Part shown: in pieces, positions 7,923-16,772 of the stretch
How the letters are laid out: every line of letters begins with the position of its first letter
Numbering within the stretch: position 1 is the first letter of the stretch
Assembly (NCBI GenBank): GCA_964354375.1
Contig: CAYGZQ010000022.1
Coordinates: 1-23,955, forward strand
Direction: 5' to 3'
DNA length: 23,955 nucleotides
From: CAYGZQ01 sp964354375 [NCBI: uncultured Planctomycetota bacterium]
Lineage (GTDB): Bacteria > JAJVIF01 > JAPKYR01
Translations under genes and position numbers: made by a program
The notes under the pieces: generated by a model
The model's database searches: none
What the model was told of the DNA's origin: nothing
Seen by the model: only the letters and a program-made list of their open reading frames with translations

Positions 7923-10900
7923 ATGAGATCATCGCTCGTATTGTGCTTGGCGGTACTCCTGACCGCAGTGGCGGTGGGATGCGCGGGAAACAGCCAGTCC
8001 CCAGTCGCACCCTCGTCCGAGCAGCCCGCCCTCACGGGATCCGCCCAGGTCGAGCAGACGGCCCCGAATGCGTCTCAGGGTCACGCTCTGCTTGGTTACT
8101 GGGAATGCGCGGTGGATCCCGAGACCGGCATGGTTGAGTTCGTCCCCCTTCGGACATCCGAGTTCCATTTCAACATGGTGCCCATTCTCGAAGCGGGAAT
8201 GAACATTACACTCGTGGACCCGCCGACGGTGGAGAGCGGCGTGCTTCACGCGAACATCGCGCTTCACCATCCATTCGCCGGCAAGAACAATCTGTCCGGC
8301 TTCGATGTGAAGGGAATACTGATCACCGAGGGAAGCGAGACCGGCTTCGGGAACCCGGAAATCCGGATTGCAGGTCCTCACCAGACCAGGCTCTTGAACG
8401 CCGACGGATTCACCCGCTGGTGGAATCCCGCGGAGTTCCTTCACGAGGGAATGACCGGGTACACGCCTGGGAAGCTGGGGACATTCATGGATCCCGCCAA
8501 GGCGGCGACTCTGAACGGCTACAAACTGTACGCCGACGACTTCGCGATGGAAGCGAACATGAGCGAGCTCGATTTGGCATCGCGCGCGTTCTTCCAGGCG
8601 GGAAGCGTCAACTCGAGACACTTCGAGATCAGCCTCGCCTCCGGTCTCAAGTTCAACTACGCGGTCGACTGCAGTTGGGCTGCGCCGAACCCCAATCCGC
8701 CCGTGAATCTGCCCGGGGACTTCCCTCCGGAAGCCAACCAGGCCGAGCCTTGGTATATCCAGGTTGATGAATGGAATAATACCCTGTGGTTCCAGGACGG
8801 TGACTTCGGCGGAAATGCAAACTACAAAATCACTGTCCATGACTGGCAGGGAGTTGCGGATCTCGGCAAGCTCTCCATCCAGTGCCCCGGATTGTTCAAC
8901 CTCGTGGCAAACGAGCCGGACAGCACCACCGAGTTCACGGCAAGCTATCATTTCGATATCATCCTCCCTGAGCTCACATCGGCCGATCCGCTGGACGTGC
9001 TCATCACGGTCGAGACCCCCGGCGATTACTTCCCCGAGCTTACCGGGGTCGACAAGCCTCTCCGGGGCTATCACAGGCACATCACCGGCGTCGCCAACTG
9101 GAATCCCGTCTTCAACAAGCCCCCTGTGGCGTTGATGGTCGCGACCACGCCGACCGATATACTCGCCGATGAAAGTGTCGGCTTCGATGGGTCCGACAGC
9201 TATGATCCCGACGGATTCATCTCACAGTACCTGTGGGATTTCAACGGTGACGGTGTCTACGGCGACTCATACACCGGACCCGCCGAATCGCCGACACATG
9301 TCTTCAAGGACGCGGGCACTTTCAATGTGAAACTGAAGGTCAGGGACAACGCGACGGGCGCCACCATCTCGGAACCGGTGGAAGTGCACGTCACTCTCGA
9401 CACGAACACTCCGCCGTTTGCGGTGGCCGAGGCTACTACACCCACCCACATCCTTGAGGACCTGACCGTCAGCTTCGACGGCTCCGCTTCCTATGATCTC
9501 GACGGCACTGTTGTCGACTGGAAGTGGGACTTCAACGGTGACGGGGACTACAACGATGCATACACGGGCGACATGCACACTCCGACTGCCTTGTACGCGG
9601 ACCCGGGTACTTACTACGCCGACCTCAAGGTCATCGACAACGAGTCCGGATGGGGCGTGCTCGATACCAAGATCACGATCATCGTGGACGACGTGCCCAA
9701 CGTTCTGCCGACCGCGGCGGCTGTCGCCACGACATCCACCGACATCGACGCCTGTGGTTCGGTGACATTCGATGCGTCGGGCAGCACGGACACGGACGGC
9801 ACAATTGAAAGCTATCAATGGGATTTCGACGGCGACGGCATTTACGGAGACCTGTACGACAGCGGTACGGATGTCAGCCCGACGAAGGTCTTTAACAATG
9901 ACGGAGTATGGAATGTGGACCTCAAGGTTGTCGATAACGAAGGCGGGGAGGATACCCTCGACACACCCATCGAGGTAACCGTCACGAACATTCCCCCGAC
10001 CGCCGACGCTGAGGCGACAACCGCGACCCAGGTTCTGACATTCGAGGGCGTCACGTTCAGCGCATCGGCTTCCACTGATCCTGACTGCAACGATATCGCG
10101 ACATACGCCTGGGACTTCAACGGCGATGACGTGTTCGGCGATCCGTACGATTCCGGCACGGACGAGAATCCAACGATCATCTATGACACGCAGGGCGAGT
10201 TCAACGTCAATGTGAAGGTGACCGACGGAAACGGCGCGGAGGACATAACCGATTCTTCAATCCTTGTCAGCGTGACGAATCACCCACCGATCGCTTGCGC
10301 GGAAATCACCACTCCCTGGCCGTACTGGTGGAAGACAGACATCGAGTTCTCTGCGTCGTGCTCGGAAGATCTTGACGGATCGATAACCTTGTGCGAATGG
10401 GACCTCGACGCGGACGGTTCATACGAGGGGACCGGCGTGACCGTATCCTACTACTTCACGGAAGCCGGGCAGCACGACATGCAGCTCAGAGTGACCGACA
10501 ACGAAGGCGCGCAGAGCCTCCTGGATGTACCTCTCTCATTCTGGATCTGGGACGACACCAACCAGCCCCCGATCATCAACAGCGTTAACCACTCCAGGAC
10601 CACAAGCCTTCAGGGCAGTGTAGCCGAAGCAGTCACGCTGGGCGTCGATTTCGACGACTTCGCCCCTCCCGGCGACACGCACACCTATCTGTGGACCTGC
10701 GATTACGGTTCGTTCGATGACGCAACAAGCGCCACACCGGTCTGGACTCCCCCGAACCAGGTTGTCGATTGCGACATCACGGTGGTGGTCACGGATGCTC
10801 AGGGCATGTTCGATGACGGAACCTGCCACCAGTGGGTTACCCACTGGACGGTCAAGTCCAACCCCAATTCGCCCAACGGCACAGACATCGTTCCCTACAC

Positions 10901-11339
10901 AATGAAGGACGCAATGACCGATCTCATGATCGATCCTTCGACCTTCAAGTTCCCGGATGTACAGCCTAACGGGAACGTGATCTACCTGAACTTCTGGGCG
11001 ACATGGTGTCCTTACTGCATCCAGGAGCTTCCGGACCTCGCGCAGCTCTATGACCTGTATCATGGCGGCGACTACGTCCACGTAATGGTGGATGTGGGCG
11101 AGTCCGAGAGCACCGTCGAGAACTGGATCAATACTCATCCGGACGACAAGGCGGACTATTGGCTTCTGGATCCGTCAAACGCGTATTTCAACCTTACCAA
11201 CAACTGGAACGGCGACTCAGGCGGAATACCGCAGCACGTGATTTTCGACCGCGACGGCAACTGCCGCGGCTCGGTGCTCGGCGGTATCCACTCTATCGGC
11301 ATCAGCATCCTGACCCAGTACATCGACGAGTTGTACTAG
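7923..11339 (+). CDS. lipoprotein with PKD repeats and C-terminal thioredoxin (TlpA-like) domain
   Basis: The ATG at 7923 was chosen because AAGGAG precedes it at proper spacing and it starts a lipoprotein signal (hydrophobic residues 5-19, AVGC with the lipid cysteine at 20); the frame is open further upstream. The 1138-residue product has a family module at about 50-395 (HHPFAGK, FDVKG, YAVDCSW, GDFPPEANQ, VHDWQG). Five PKD-type domains follow from about 400 to 876, each with a WDFNGDGxYGD-like calcium-type loop. An Ig-like segment spans about 877-982. A thioredoxin fold spans about 985-1138 with FWATWCPYC (active cysteines 1029 and 1032) and the cis-proline loop GGIPQHVIF. It should act in the periplasm or at the surface as an anchored thiol-disulfide protein on a long stalk. 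The substrate is unknown. Domain calls are firm; the role is inferred. Confidence 0.92.
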   Translation: MRSSLVLCLAVLLTAVAVGCAGNSQSPVAPSSEQPALTGSAQVEQTAPNASQGHALLGYWECAVDPETGMVEFVPLRTSEFHFNMVPILEAGMNITLVDPPTVESGVLHANIALHHPFAGKNNLSGFDVKGILITEGSETGFGNPEIRIAGPHQTRLLNADGFTRWWNPAEFLHEGMTGYTPGKLGTFMDPAKAATLNGYKLYADDFAMEANMSELDLASRAFFQAGSVNSRHFEISLASGLKFNYAVDCSWAAPNPNPPVNLPGDFPPEANQAEPWYIQVDEWNNTLWFQDGDFGGNANYKITVHDWQGVADLGKLSIQCPGLFNLVANEPDSTTEFTASYHFDIILPELTSADPLDVLITVETPGDYFPELTGVDKPLRGYHRHITGVANWNPVFNKPPVALMVATTPTDILADESVGFDGSDSYDPDGFISQYLWDFNGDGVYGDSYTGPAESPTHVFKDAGTFNVKLKVRDNATGATISEPVEVHVTLDTNTPPFAVAEATTPTHILEDLTVSFDGSASYDLDGTVVDWKWDFNGDGDYNDAYTGDMHTPTALYADPGTYYADLKVIDNESGWGVLDTKITIIVDDVPNVLPTAAAVATTSTDIDACGSVTFDASGSTDTDGTIESYQWDFDGDGIYGDLYDSGTDVSPTKVFNNDGVWNVDLKVVDNEGGEDTLDTPIEVTVTNIPPTADAEATTATQVLTFEGVTFSASASTDPDCNDIATYAWDFNGDDVFGDPYDSGTDENPTIIYDTQGEFNVNVKVTDGNGAEDITDSSILVSVTNHPPIACAEITTPWPYWWKTDIEFSASCSEDLDGSITLCEWDLDADGSYEGTGVTVSYYFTEAGQHDMQLRVTDNEGAQSLLDVPLSFWIWDDTNQPPIINSVNHSRTTSLQGSVAEAVTLGVDFDDFAPPGDTHTYLWTCDYGSFDDATSATPVWTPPNQVVDCDITVVVTDAQGMFDDGTCHQWVTHWTVKSNPNSPNGTDIVPYTMKDAMTDLMIDPSTFKFPDVQPNGNVIYLNFWATWCPYCIQELPDLAQLYDLYHGGDYVHVMVDVGESESTVENWINTHPDDKADYWLLDPSNAYFNLTNNWNGDSGGIPQHVIFDRDGNCRGSVLGGIHSIGISILTQYIDELY

Positions 11340-11365
11340 CGCATTCTTTTCTCGAATTCATGAAC

Positions 11366-11389
11366 AAGGGCACGGACCTCCGTGCCCTT
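11366..11389 (+). terminator. stem-loop after the PKD-thioredoxin gene
   Basis: AAGGGCACGG (11366-11375) and CCGTGCCCTT (11380-11389) form a perfect 10-bp stem with an ACCT loop, 27 bp after the stop codon. The following CTCGGTTCGG is not a real T-run, so termination may be partial or Rho-assisted. The next gene has its own promoter, which fits a transcript boundary here. Confidence 0.6.
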
Positions 11390-11437
11390 CTCGGTTCGGT
11401 CGCGAAATCCTGATCATCTGAAATGGCAAGTTGCCTC

Positions 11438-11466
11438 TTGACATATATTCAAACACGTGGTACGTT
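11438..11466 (+). promoter_or_regulatory. sigma70-like promoter for the FG-GAP lipoprotein gene
   Basis: TTGACA (11438-11443) is a perfect -35, with a 17-bp spacer and TACGTT (11461-11466), a weak -10 with 3 of 6 matches. The predicted leader of about 83 nt contains two small hairpins: TCTCG (11480-11484) with CGAGA (11495-11499), and CGACCC (11520-11525) with GGGTCG (11529-11534). Confidence 0.6.
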
Positions 11467-11556
11467 AACATTGAATCCGTCTCGGGAAGGCGCACGAGAG
11501 GAGAGTACGCAAGTCACGGCGACCCTCAGGGTCGAGTAGGCGAGGAGGAATCTGAA

Positions 11557-14214
11557 GTGCATAGTTCATCAATGCGCGTCACGCTGATGACAGCGCTACT
11601 TTGCGTGTTGCTCCTGAGCTGCTCAGGAAGCAAGGGAAATCCTGTCGTCCCGGCAGCACAGAATCAGACATCGGGCGAGTCCTCAATCACCACAGGCACA
11701 ACAGGCGAGCGAGTCACACTGGCTGAATACGTACTCAAGATAGACTTGAGTGAGCCCCGAGCGTGGGTTGAACCGGCGGGAGGAGACCGAAAGGGTGATC
11801 TGGTTTACCACGAGAACCTAACGAGCAATTTCTTCTTCTACACCACAGCCGAGTTCCAGGGCGGGGACGGCCACAAGCTGGGCATCATGCGATGCGTTCG
11901 GCTCACGGCAACCCTTGCGAATTGGTCTGGCGGCGATGTGTACGATGTGCGTTGGATCTTCGACAGACAGGGAATGGATCTATGGCACATGCATTTCGTG
12001 TCGCCCAGCGGGTACAGCGATATTATCGACGGGGCTCTTAATCCTTACAGGACCTTCAAGATTGATACGCCTGAGAGGATATTCCCGCAAATGGGGATCG
12101 GAGTCGAACACATGCTGTTTATGATCGGCACGGATCCCGAGTATGACCCTGAGGATCCGGGCAGTGTTGTGGAGATTCACACGATAATCGACGCTGCCAC
12201 AGAACCGAATACTGAGGAGCCGGTCGGGATCAACATGGGAGCGGATGAGGAAAACCGGGTGGTTATCCAACTGGTTCCGCCGCCGGCGAATGCGGTTCAG
12301 TACTATGATATTATGGATCACCAGCACTCGTCGTGGGACAACATCTTTCCCTTCGCTGATACAAGCGACTTCGAGACTCCCCCCGACGTGGCGTTCGAAT
12401 GGCTAGACCCTTTGCCGCTCCCTGATCACTCATGGAGAACGCTCAAAGCAACATATGACGCCCAAGCCCAGCTTAACAGAGGGGGGCTTTACGAAATCCC
12501 GCTCAGGTTCAGGCAGAACGACTTGACAGGCGAAGAGAGCCTGACTGTACCGCCGATGATCTCCGATGAGATATGGCAGATTCAGTACGCCTATCAAGCG
12601 CGGGATCCGCAACAGCTCGCGGGAGCTCAAGGGTTCCAACACATCCGGCCGGTTGCGACCTCGCCAAGATTCATCGACATTGACGACTTCGGCGAAGGAG
12701 AGGAAGAGGAGTGTGTTGCAGTCTACGCTGACCAGAGGGTCGTGGTATCCAGCAAGGATGATGACGACGCCTGGACCGTGCAGTGGCAATGGTGGCCTGA
12801 CCAGTTCGAGGATCGTCGGCTGTATGCTCTCGGCGCTCCTGCTTTCACTGATCAGAACGAGGACGGTCACCCGGACATTGTGGTCGGATATGCCATGATC
12901 GCCAGTGTCCTCGGAATCGGGCTCACGAACTTCGGAGAAGGACGCATCTACTGCCTTGATGCTGTCAATGAGGAAGTGATCTGGTCAAAGGACTACGCCG
13001 ACGGGGACGACTGGCCAGGCCTTGGCGACATAGTCGCATCTCCCATCGTTGTCGATCTTCCGGGCGGTGATCGAGAAGATGTCGTAGTCATGCTCGATCG
13101 ACCGGACGAAGATCAGGCGCACGTCGAAGTCCTCAGATGGGACGGGGATAATCTAAGCGTAATCCGAAGCATTGTACTCGAGCATCCGGACGAAGTAAGG
13201 AGTGAAGGTGTCCGGTCGAATGGGTGTCTGATAGACCCTGATTACACCGGCGGAGATGTGTGGCTTGCGTGCATCAGCGCCGGCATTACGCCCACAAGGC
13301 TGGACTATGATGAGAACTATTTGTACGTATACAATATATCGGATGATCCTCCCACATCGGTGGCGAGCGTCGAGATCCCGTCCGTGGCCGGCCTGAGTTG
13401 GCCTGCCGACGTCCTTGACCTTGACTTCGTCCATATCGGCCTTGTGTCGGGAGATGTTGACGGCGATAATGCGCCGGACATCATTGCAGCCCGCCAGGGA
13501 CAGCTGAACATCTACGAGCCGACACTGGGCTCGCACACTGTGGTTCAGTATGCAACAATAGATGCGGATCAAAACCTTAACCAACACACCACTCTGGGGA
13601 GCATTCTTGGGACCGGTGCTTGCAGGAATACCGGCTCCCTGCCCGCTCTCGGAGACATGAACCACGACGGGATTGCGGATATCGTTTTCGGGCTGCATAG
13701 TTGGGTTGTGGCTCTCATGTGGAACACGGAAGACGCCCTGCCCGGAGGGGACGCGTTCGATTCCATCTGGACCTACCAATCTCAGAATGGCGGCTTCCGC
13801 AGCCATCCTGCGCTTGCCGATATGACCCGGGACGGGTTCCTTGACGTCACCATCGGCGCAGGCGCCGGGGGAGGCACCGAGGGCTTCACTTTAATCGGGC
13901 TTGACGGTTCTCCCGCGAATAATCATCAATTCGGACTTGAGACCCGCCGTCGGCTGTGGCGTTGCCAGCCTTATCCTCAGTATCGCGCAATCGGGGAGGG
14001 ACCTGCGGTCGCCAACATCACGGGAACCGACGGCACAACCCTTGCCGCGGCCTGTGTATGGAGCCAGTTCTTCGGCAACACCATGAGCGCCTGGGCGGTA
14101 GTTGATACTCACTACGAGGGGCACGGAGTCAAGGAGGATTATCCACCGCCCACTGCGTGGCCCTACTATCTTTGCGATAGGTACAACTCGGCATGCTATG
14201 AGTATGGGTCTTGA
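11557..14214 (+). CDS. lipoprotein with FG-GAP/VCBS-type beta-propeller
   Basis: The GTG at 11557 is preferred: AGGAGG at 11543-11548 lies 8 nt before it. The in-frame ATG at 11572 is the alternative. The 885-residue product starts with a lipoprotein signal (LMTALLCVLLLSC, lipobox LLSC). Residues about 35-330 form a beta-rich region that may be a divergent copy of the neighbours' module. From about 370 to 830 there are seven or eight FG-GAP-like blades, for example DQNEDGHPDIVVG, GDVDGDNAPDII, GDMNHDGIADIVFG and ADMTRDGFLDVTIG, whose Asp-rich loops usually bind calcium. Such propellers mediate binding at the cell surface, so an adhesive or binding role is likely; no catalytic residues are evident. 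The 418-aa lipoprotein gene starts 39 bp downstream, so the two are probably co-transcribed. Confidence 0.88.
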   Translation: MHSSSMRVTLMTALLCVLLLSCSGSKGNPVVPAAQNQTSGESSITTGTTGERVTLAEYVLKIDLSEPRAWVEPAGGDRKGDLVYHENLTSNFFFYTTAEFQGGDGHKLGIMRCVRLTATLANWSGGDVYDVRWIFDRQGMDLWHMHFVSPSGYSDIIDGALNPYRTFKIDTPERIFPQMGIGVEHMLFMIGTDPEYDPEDPGSVVEIHTIIDAATEPNTEEPVGINMGADEENRVVIQLVPPPANAVQYYDIMDHQHSSWDNIFPFADTSDFETPPDVAFEWLDPLPLPDHSWRTLKATYDAQAQLNRGGLYEIPLRFRQNDLTGEESLTVPPMISDEIWQIQYAYQARDPQQLAGAQGFQHIRPVATSPRFIDIDDFGEGEEEECVAVYADQRVVVSSKDDDDAWTVQWQWWPDQFEDRRLYALGAPAFTDQNEDGHPDIVVGYAMIASVLGIGLTNFGEGRIYCLDAVNEEVIWSKDYADGDDWPGLGDIVASPIVVDLPGGDREDVVVMLDRPDEDQAHVEVLRWDGDNLSVIRSIVLEHPDEVRSEGVRSNGCLIDPDYTGGDVWLACISAGITPTRLDYDENYLYVYNISDDPPTSVASVEIPSVAGLSWPADVLDLDFVHIGLVSGDVDGDNAPDIIAARQGQLNIYEPTLGSHTVVQYATIDADQNLNQHTTLGSILGTGACRNTGSLPALGDMNHDGIADIVFGLHSWVVALMWNTEDALPGGDAFDSIWTYQSQNGGFRSHPALADMTRDGFLDVTIGAGAGGGTEGFTLIGLDGSPANNHQFGLETRRRLWRCQPYPQYRAIGEGPAVANITGTDGTTLAAACVWSQFFGNTMSAWAVVDTHYEGHGVKEDYPPPTAWPYYLCDRYNSACYEYGS

Positions 14215-14253
14215 GGCCAACCTATGATGCTAAAATGGAGGTGAGATAGCGAC

Positions 14254-15510
14254 ATGAGAGGATACTTCTGGCTGGTGCTTGCCGTCCTAATGATACCATG
14301 TTTCTCCTGCGCGACCTCGGACCCGGTTCAGGTTGAGTCCGCCGGAGACGAGGTGTCGGGGGCGATTCCGGCCGACCGCTTGAGCACTGAATCCGCATAT
14401 CATCCCTGGGTCTGGGGCATCTGGGAAGGTCGTATTTCGGCGGACAGGACCGTCGTCGACATGACGCCTTCCAGGACTGCCATGTTCGCTCTGAACGCTG
14501 TGGGTTTCCTTGAGCAAAACCCCTGCACTACATGTCTTCGTGTAACGGGCAAGAAGGTGGTCGGCCCCAATCGGCTTGATCTGACGGTCGCGATACGGCA
14601 CCCGTTTCCGGGACATCGGGAATACACGGCCTTTGATGTGTTCGGTTTGCTTACGTTCCCCTCAGATACGCGCATCGCTCAGCATGGGTGGGACAGTTAT
14701 GCTTTACTGCGTGTGCCATGGCGGTACGATGGTGCGTCCCAGGTTCTGAATCCCGACGGCTGTGATTCGATGTGCTTCGACTCGCCGGCTTCGGCTAATC
14801 CTGATAAACCTCAGTGTAGCCTTTTCATCGATGGTGCATTGGGAGGTGAGATTTTCTGGATTGATGAACCTTACTACACCCCTGTGTGGGCTTACAGGCT
14901 TTTCAGGACGACCGAGGTGCGCAATATGTTCGAGGTGGGCGGAATGGACAGCGAGACATACCAGTTATGGCTTCCTGAAGGCCAGGAGATTAAATTCGCG
15001 TATGTAGTTGAAGCTCACTGGGTGCCGCCCGACAACATGCCGGTAACCGATCCTGTGCTGGATTTCCCTCGAGAGGCGAACCGACTGGGTCCTTACCGGT
15101 TCGAGGTGTTGGACATCTCCGGTCCTGCGTCAGATACCGCCGATGCACAGGTTCACTTCAAGGTGTATTGCACGCCGATGCCGGACAAGGACCCATTCGA
15201 GAACCCGCCGTCTTTTTTCTACAGGAAGGAGGATTGGGAGCCACCGATCGGGAATGGGGCGGTCTTTGCCTTCTATCCCTATTATCCTCCCTATCATTTG
15301 CTGGAGGACCTTCAACTGCTCTCGTATGAGGGCGGCGCTTATGAATATGTGTTGACGCTTCATCGCTGGCCCCAGGGTCCCGATCGCAAACCCCCGGGGG
15401 TGTACCCCTATTGGATTAACCTGTACAATCCCGGTGAACACACCGATTACCTGCCATTCAAGAATCCTGATCACACTGAGTTCGTCTTCGAAATCGAAGT
15501 CCAGGACTGA
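14254..15510 (+). CDS. predicted lipoprotein, family-module-only paralogue
   Basis: ATG start with GGAGGTGA at 14237-14244, 9 nt upstream. The 418-residue product has a hydrophobic N-terminus (residues 4-18) ending PCFSC. The lipobox is unusual, with Cys rather than Leu at -3, so lipidation at C19 is likely but not certain. The rest is the shared module almost by itself: HPFPGHREYTAFDVFGLLTF, then VLNPDG, then FAYVVEAHWVPP and LDFPREANRLGPY. These align in order with the 7923 protein (HPFAGK...FDVKG, LLNADG, FNYAVDCSWAAP, GDFPPEANQAEPW). It lacks the PKD, propeller and thioredoxin modules of its neighbours. A CTTC motif and other cysteines suggest disulfides. It follows the FG-GAP lipoprotein by 39 bp, and a strong terminator follows 31 bp after its stop. 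Function unknown. Confidence 0.88.
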   Translation: MRGYFWLVLAVLMIPCFSCATSDPVQVESAGDEVSGAIPADRLSTESAYHPWVWGIWEGRISADRTVVDMTPSRTAMFALNAVGFLEQNPCTTCLRVTGKKVVGPNRLDLTVAIRHPFPGHREYTAFDVFGLLTFPSDTRIAQHGWDSYALLRVPWRYDGASQVLNPDGCDSMCFDSPASANPDKPQCSLFIDGALGGEIFWIDEPYYTPVWAYRLFRTTEVRNMFEVGGMDSETYQLWLPEGQEIKFAYVVEAHWVPPDNMPVTDPVLDFPREANRLGPYRFEVLDISGPASDTADAQVHFKVYCTPMPDKDPFENPPSFFYRKEDWEPPIGNGAVFAFYPYYPPYHLLEDLQLLSYEGGAYEYVLTLHRWPQGPDRKPPGVYPYWINLYNPGEHTDYLPFKNPDHTEFVFEIEVQD

Positions 15511-15541
15511 TTCTCTTGTTCTCTTTTCCTCCTTCCTCCTT

Positions 15542-15567
15542 CGGGCTCCGACATCGGGGCCCGTTTT
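15542..15567 (+). terminator. Rho-independent terminator ending the lipoprotein run
   Basis: CGGGCTCCG (15542-15550) pairs with CGGGGCCCG (15555-15563), 9 bp with one G-U, around an ACAT loop. TTTT follows at 15564-15567. It lies 31 bp after the stop codon of the 418-aa lipoprotein and before the convergent PD40 gene. Confidence 0.85.
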
Positions 15568-15639
15568 CGTCAAACAGCCGCATCCTCCAAGAGCCTCCCT
15601 GTCTCTCTCTCCGTGCTTGTCACAGGGTGATCTTCCGCA

Positions 15640-16704
15640 TCAATACAGCGGCGACCAGTCGGGGTTGGATTCGTCCTGGGCGGTGTATGTCAGACGCACT
15701 GTCGGCTCCGCGGGCGCCGGCATACCAAGCGGGTTGTAAGGGTCCCAGGTCTTGTAGATTTCGAAATTGCCGTCGCGATTGGTGGCGAACGCGATCCAGA
15801 GTCCGGACGGATCGAAACACGGCTCGACATCATCCGCGGGATCATCGGTCAGCCTGAATAGCTCGGGAGCCGCCCCGTCCCCGAGGCGTATGTAGCCGAT
15901 ATCCCAGTTGTCGCCCCAATACGTCGTCTGGAACACGATGCGCGTTTGCGCAAAATCGAACGCAGGATGCCGTATGAGAATGGGATCGAGGGGGTCGCCG
16001 CCGAAGTCGGTCAGTTGCACGGGCGTTGTCTCACCCTTTTTCAGAAGGAACAGTTGAAGGGTTCCCATGCAGCCGGGATCGTCCTCGCCTGGGCAATTCG
16101 GTCGGGCGCAGAACGCGATCATCTTGCCGTCGCGGCTGACGCAGGGATCATAGTTGGCGACGAAGCCGGTGGTGACGGTCTGTTCCCACTTGCCGATCGG
16201 GCTTATCCCCTGCAGGCGGATTACGTCGAAAGGCGCCATGATGAGAGTATTGTGCTGGGCGGCCGTTATGTAGCCGGGCGCCCAGTCGGTGGCCGATGAG
16301 TCAAACTCCCAGTTGTAGCTGGTGAGCCGCGATATCTTGCCCGGCGAGTCCAGACGGTAGACATCGTGATTGCCCCAGCCCGGGCCCGATCTGTTTGACA
16401 CGAAAGCCATCGCGAGCCCGTTTGGGGAGAAAGCCGGGTAGTCATCGTCGGCGTTATGGTTCGTGAGACGTTTCTCGTGGGACCCATCCGGGAACATGAC
16501 GAACAGATCGCGGGTCGGACCGTTCGTCGTCTCAAAGGTCCGGCTGAACGCGATCAGGCTTGGCACCTTCTTGCCGAAATCAACGCCGAGTATGCGCGTG
16601 CCGTCCTTCGCGTCCGGCCATGCGGGGCTTGATCCGCCGCAGGAGGCGAGGAGCAGCCCGGCCAGGATAAGGGTTACCGAAAGGAAGAGTCGTTTCACTA
16701 TCAT
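15640..16704 (-). CDS. TolB-like PD40 beta-propeller lipoprotein
   Basis: The ATG at 16704 is preferred because GGAGA lies 6 nt upstream; the nearby ATG two codons earlier would sit too close to it, and the frame is open further back. The 354-residue product has a clear lipoprotein signal (MIVKRLFLSVTLILAGLLLASC, lipobox LASC). The body is a run of PD40/TolB-type blades: DDDYPAFSPNGLAMAFVSNR, DPCVSRDGKMIAFCAR, DDVEPCFDPSGLWIAFATNR and NPDWSP at the extreme C-terminus. Such propellers in the cell envelope usually bind proteins or ligands. It lacks the N-terminal domain of true TolB and no tol-pal genes are nearby, so TolB itself is unlikely. An extended -10 promoter lies directly upstream. It converges on the plus-strand lipoprotein run. 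Confidence 0.88.
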   Translation of the reverse strand: MIVKRLFLSVTLILAGLLLASCGGSSPAWPDAKDGTRILGVDFGKKVPSLIAFSRTFETTNGPTRDLFVMFPDGSHEKRLTNHNADDDYPAFSPNGLAMAFVSNRSGPGWGNHDVYRLDSPGKISRLTSYNWEFDSSATDWAPGYITAAQHNTLIMAPFDVIRLQGISPIGKWEQTVTTGFVANYDPCVSRDGKMIAFCARPNCPGEDDPGCMGTLQLFLLKKGETTPVQLTDFGGDPLDPILIRHPAFDFAQTRIVFQTTYWGDNWDIGYIRLGDGAAPELFRLTDDPADDVEPCFDPSGLWIAFATNRDGNFEIYKTWDPYNPLGMPAPAEPTVRLTYTAQDESNPDWSPLY

Positions 16705-16740
16705 AAGCATTCTCCAGGGAGAGTTACAGAAAGCTACACG

Positions 16741-16749
16741 ATTATACCA
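16741..16749 (-). promoter_or_regulatory. extended -10 promoter for the PD40 lipoprotein gene
   Basis: Read leftward, TGGTATAAT (16749-16741) is a perfect extended -10 (TGnTATAAT). No good -35 lies 16-18 bp upstream, as often found with extended -10 promoters. The implied start is near 16734, leaving a leader of about 30 nt. It falls in the 68-bp gap after the RidA-family gene. Confidence 0.7.
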
Positions 16750-16772
16750 CAGCCGCAAGAGACCGGCTACGG

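Noticed and set aside
11474-11556. Possible c-di-GMP-I (GEMM) riboswitch ahead of the FG-GAP gene
   Set aside because: ACGCAAGTCACGG at 11507-11519 resembles the 3' half of the GEMM core, but the 5' GCAAA element and the GNRA-capped P2 are not visible. An Infernal hit to RF01051 would reverse this.
15640-16704. Calling the PD40 lipoprotein TolB
   Set aside because: It is lipidated, lacks the TolB N-terminal domain, and has no tolA, tolQ, tolR or pal nearby.
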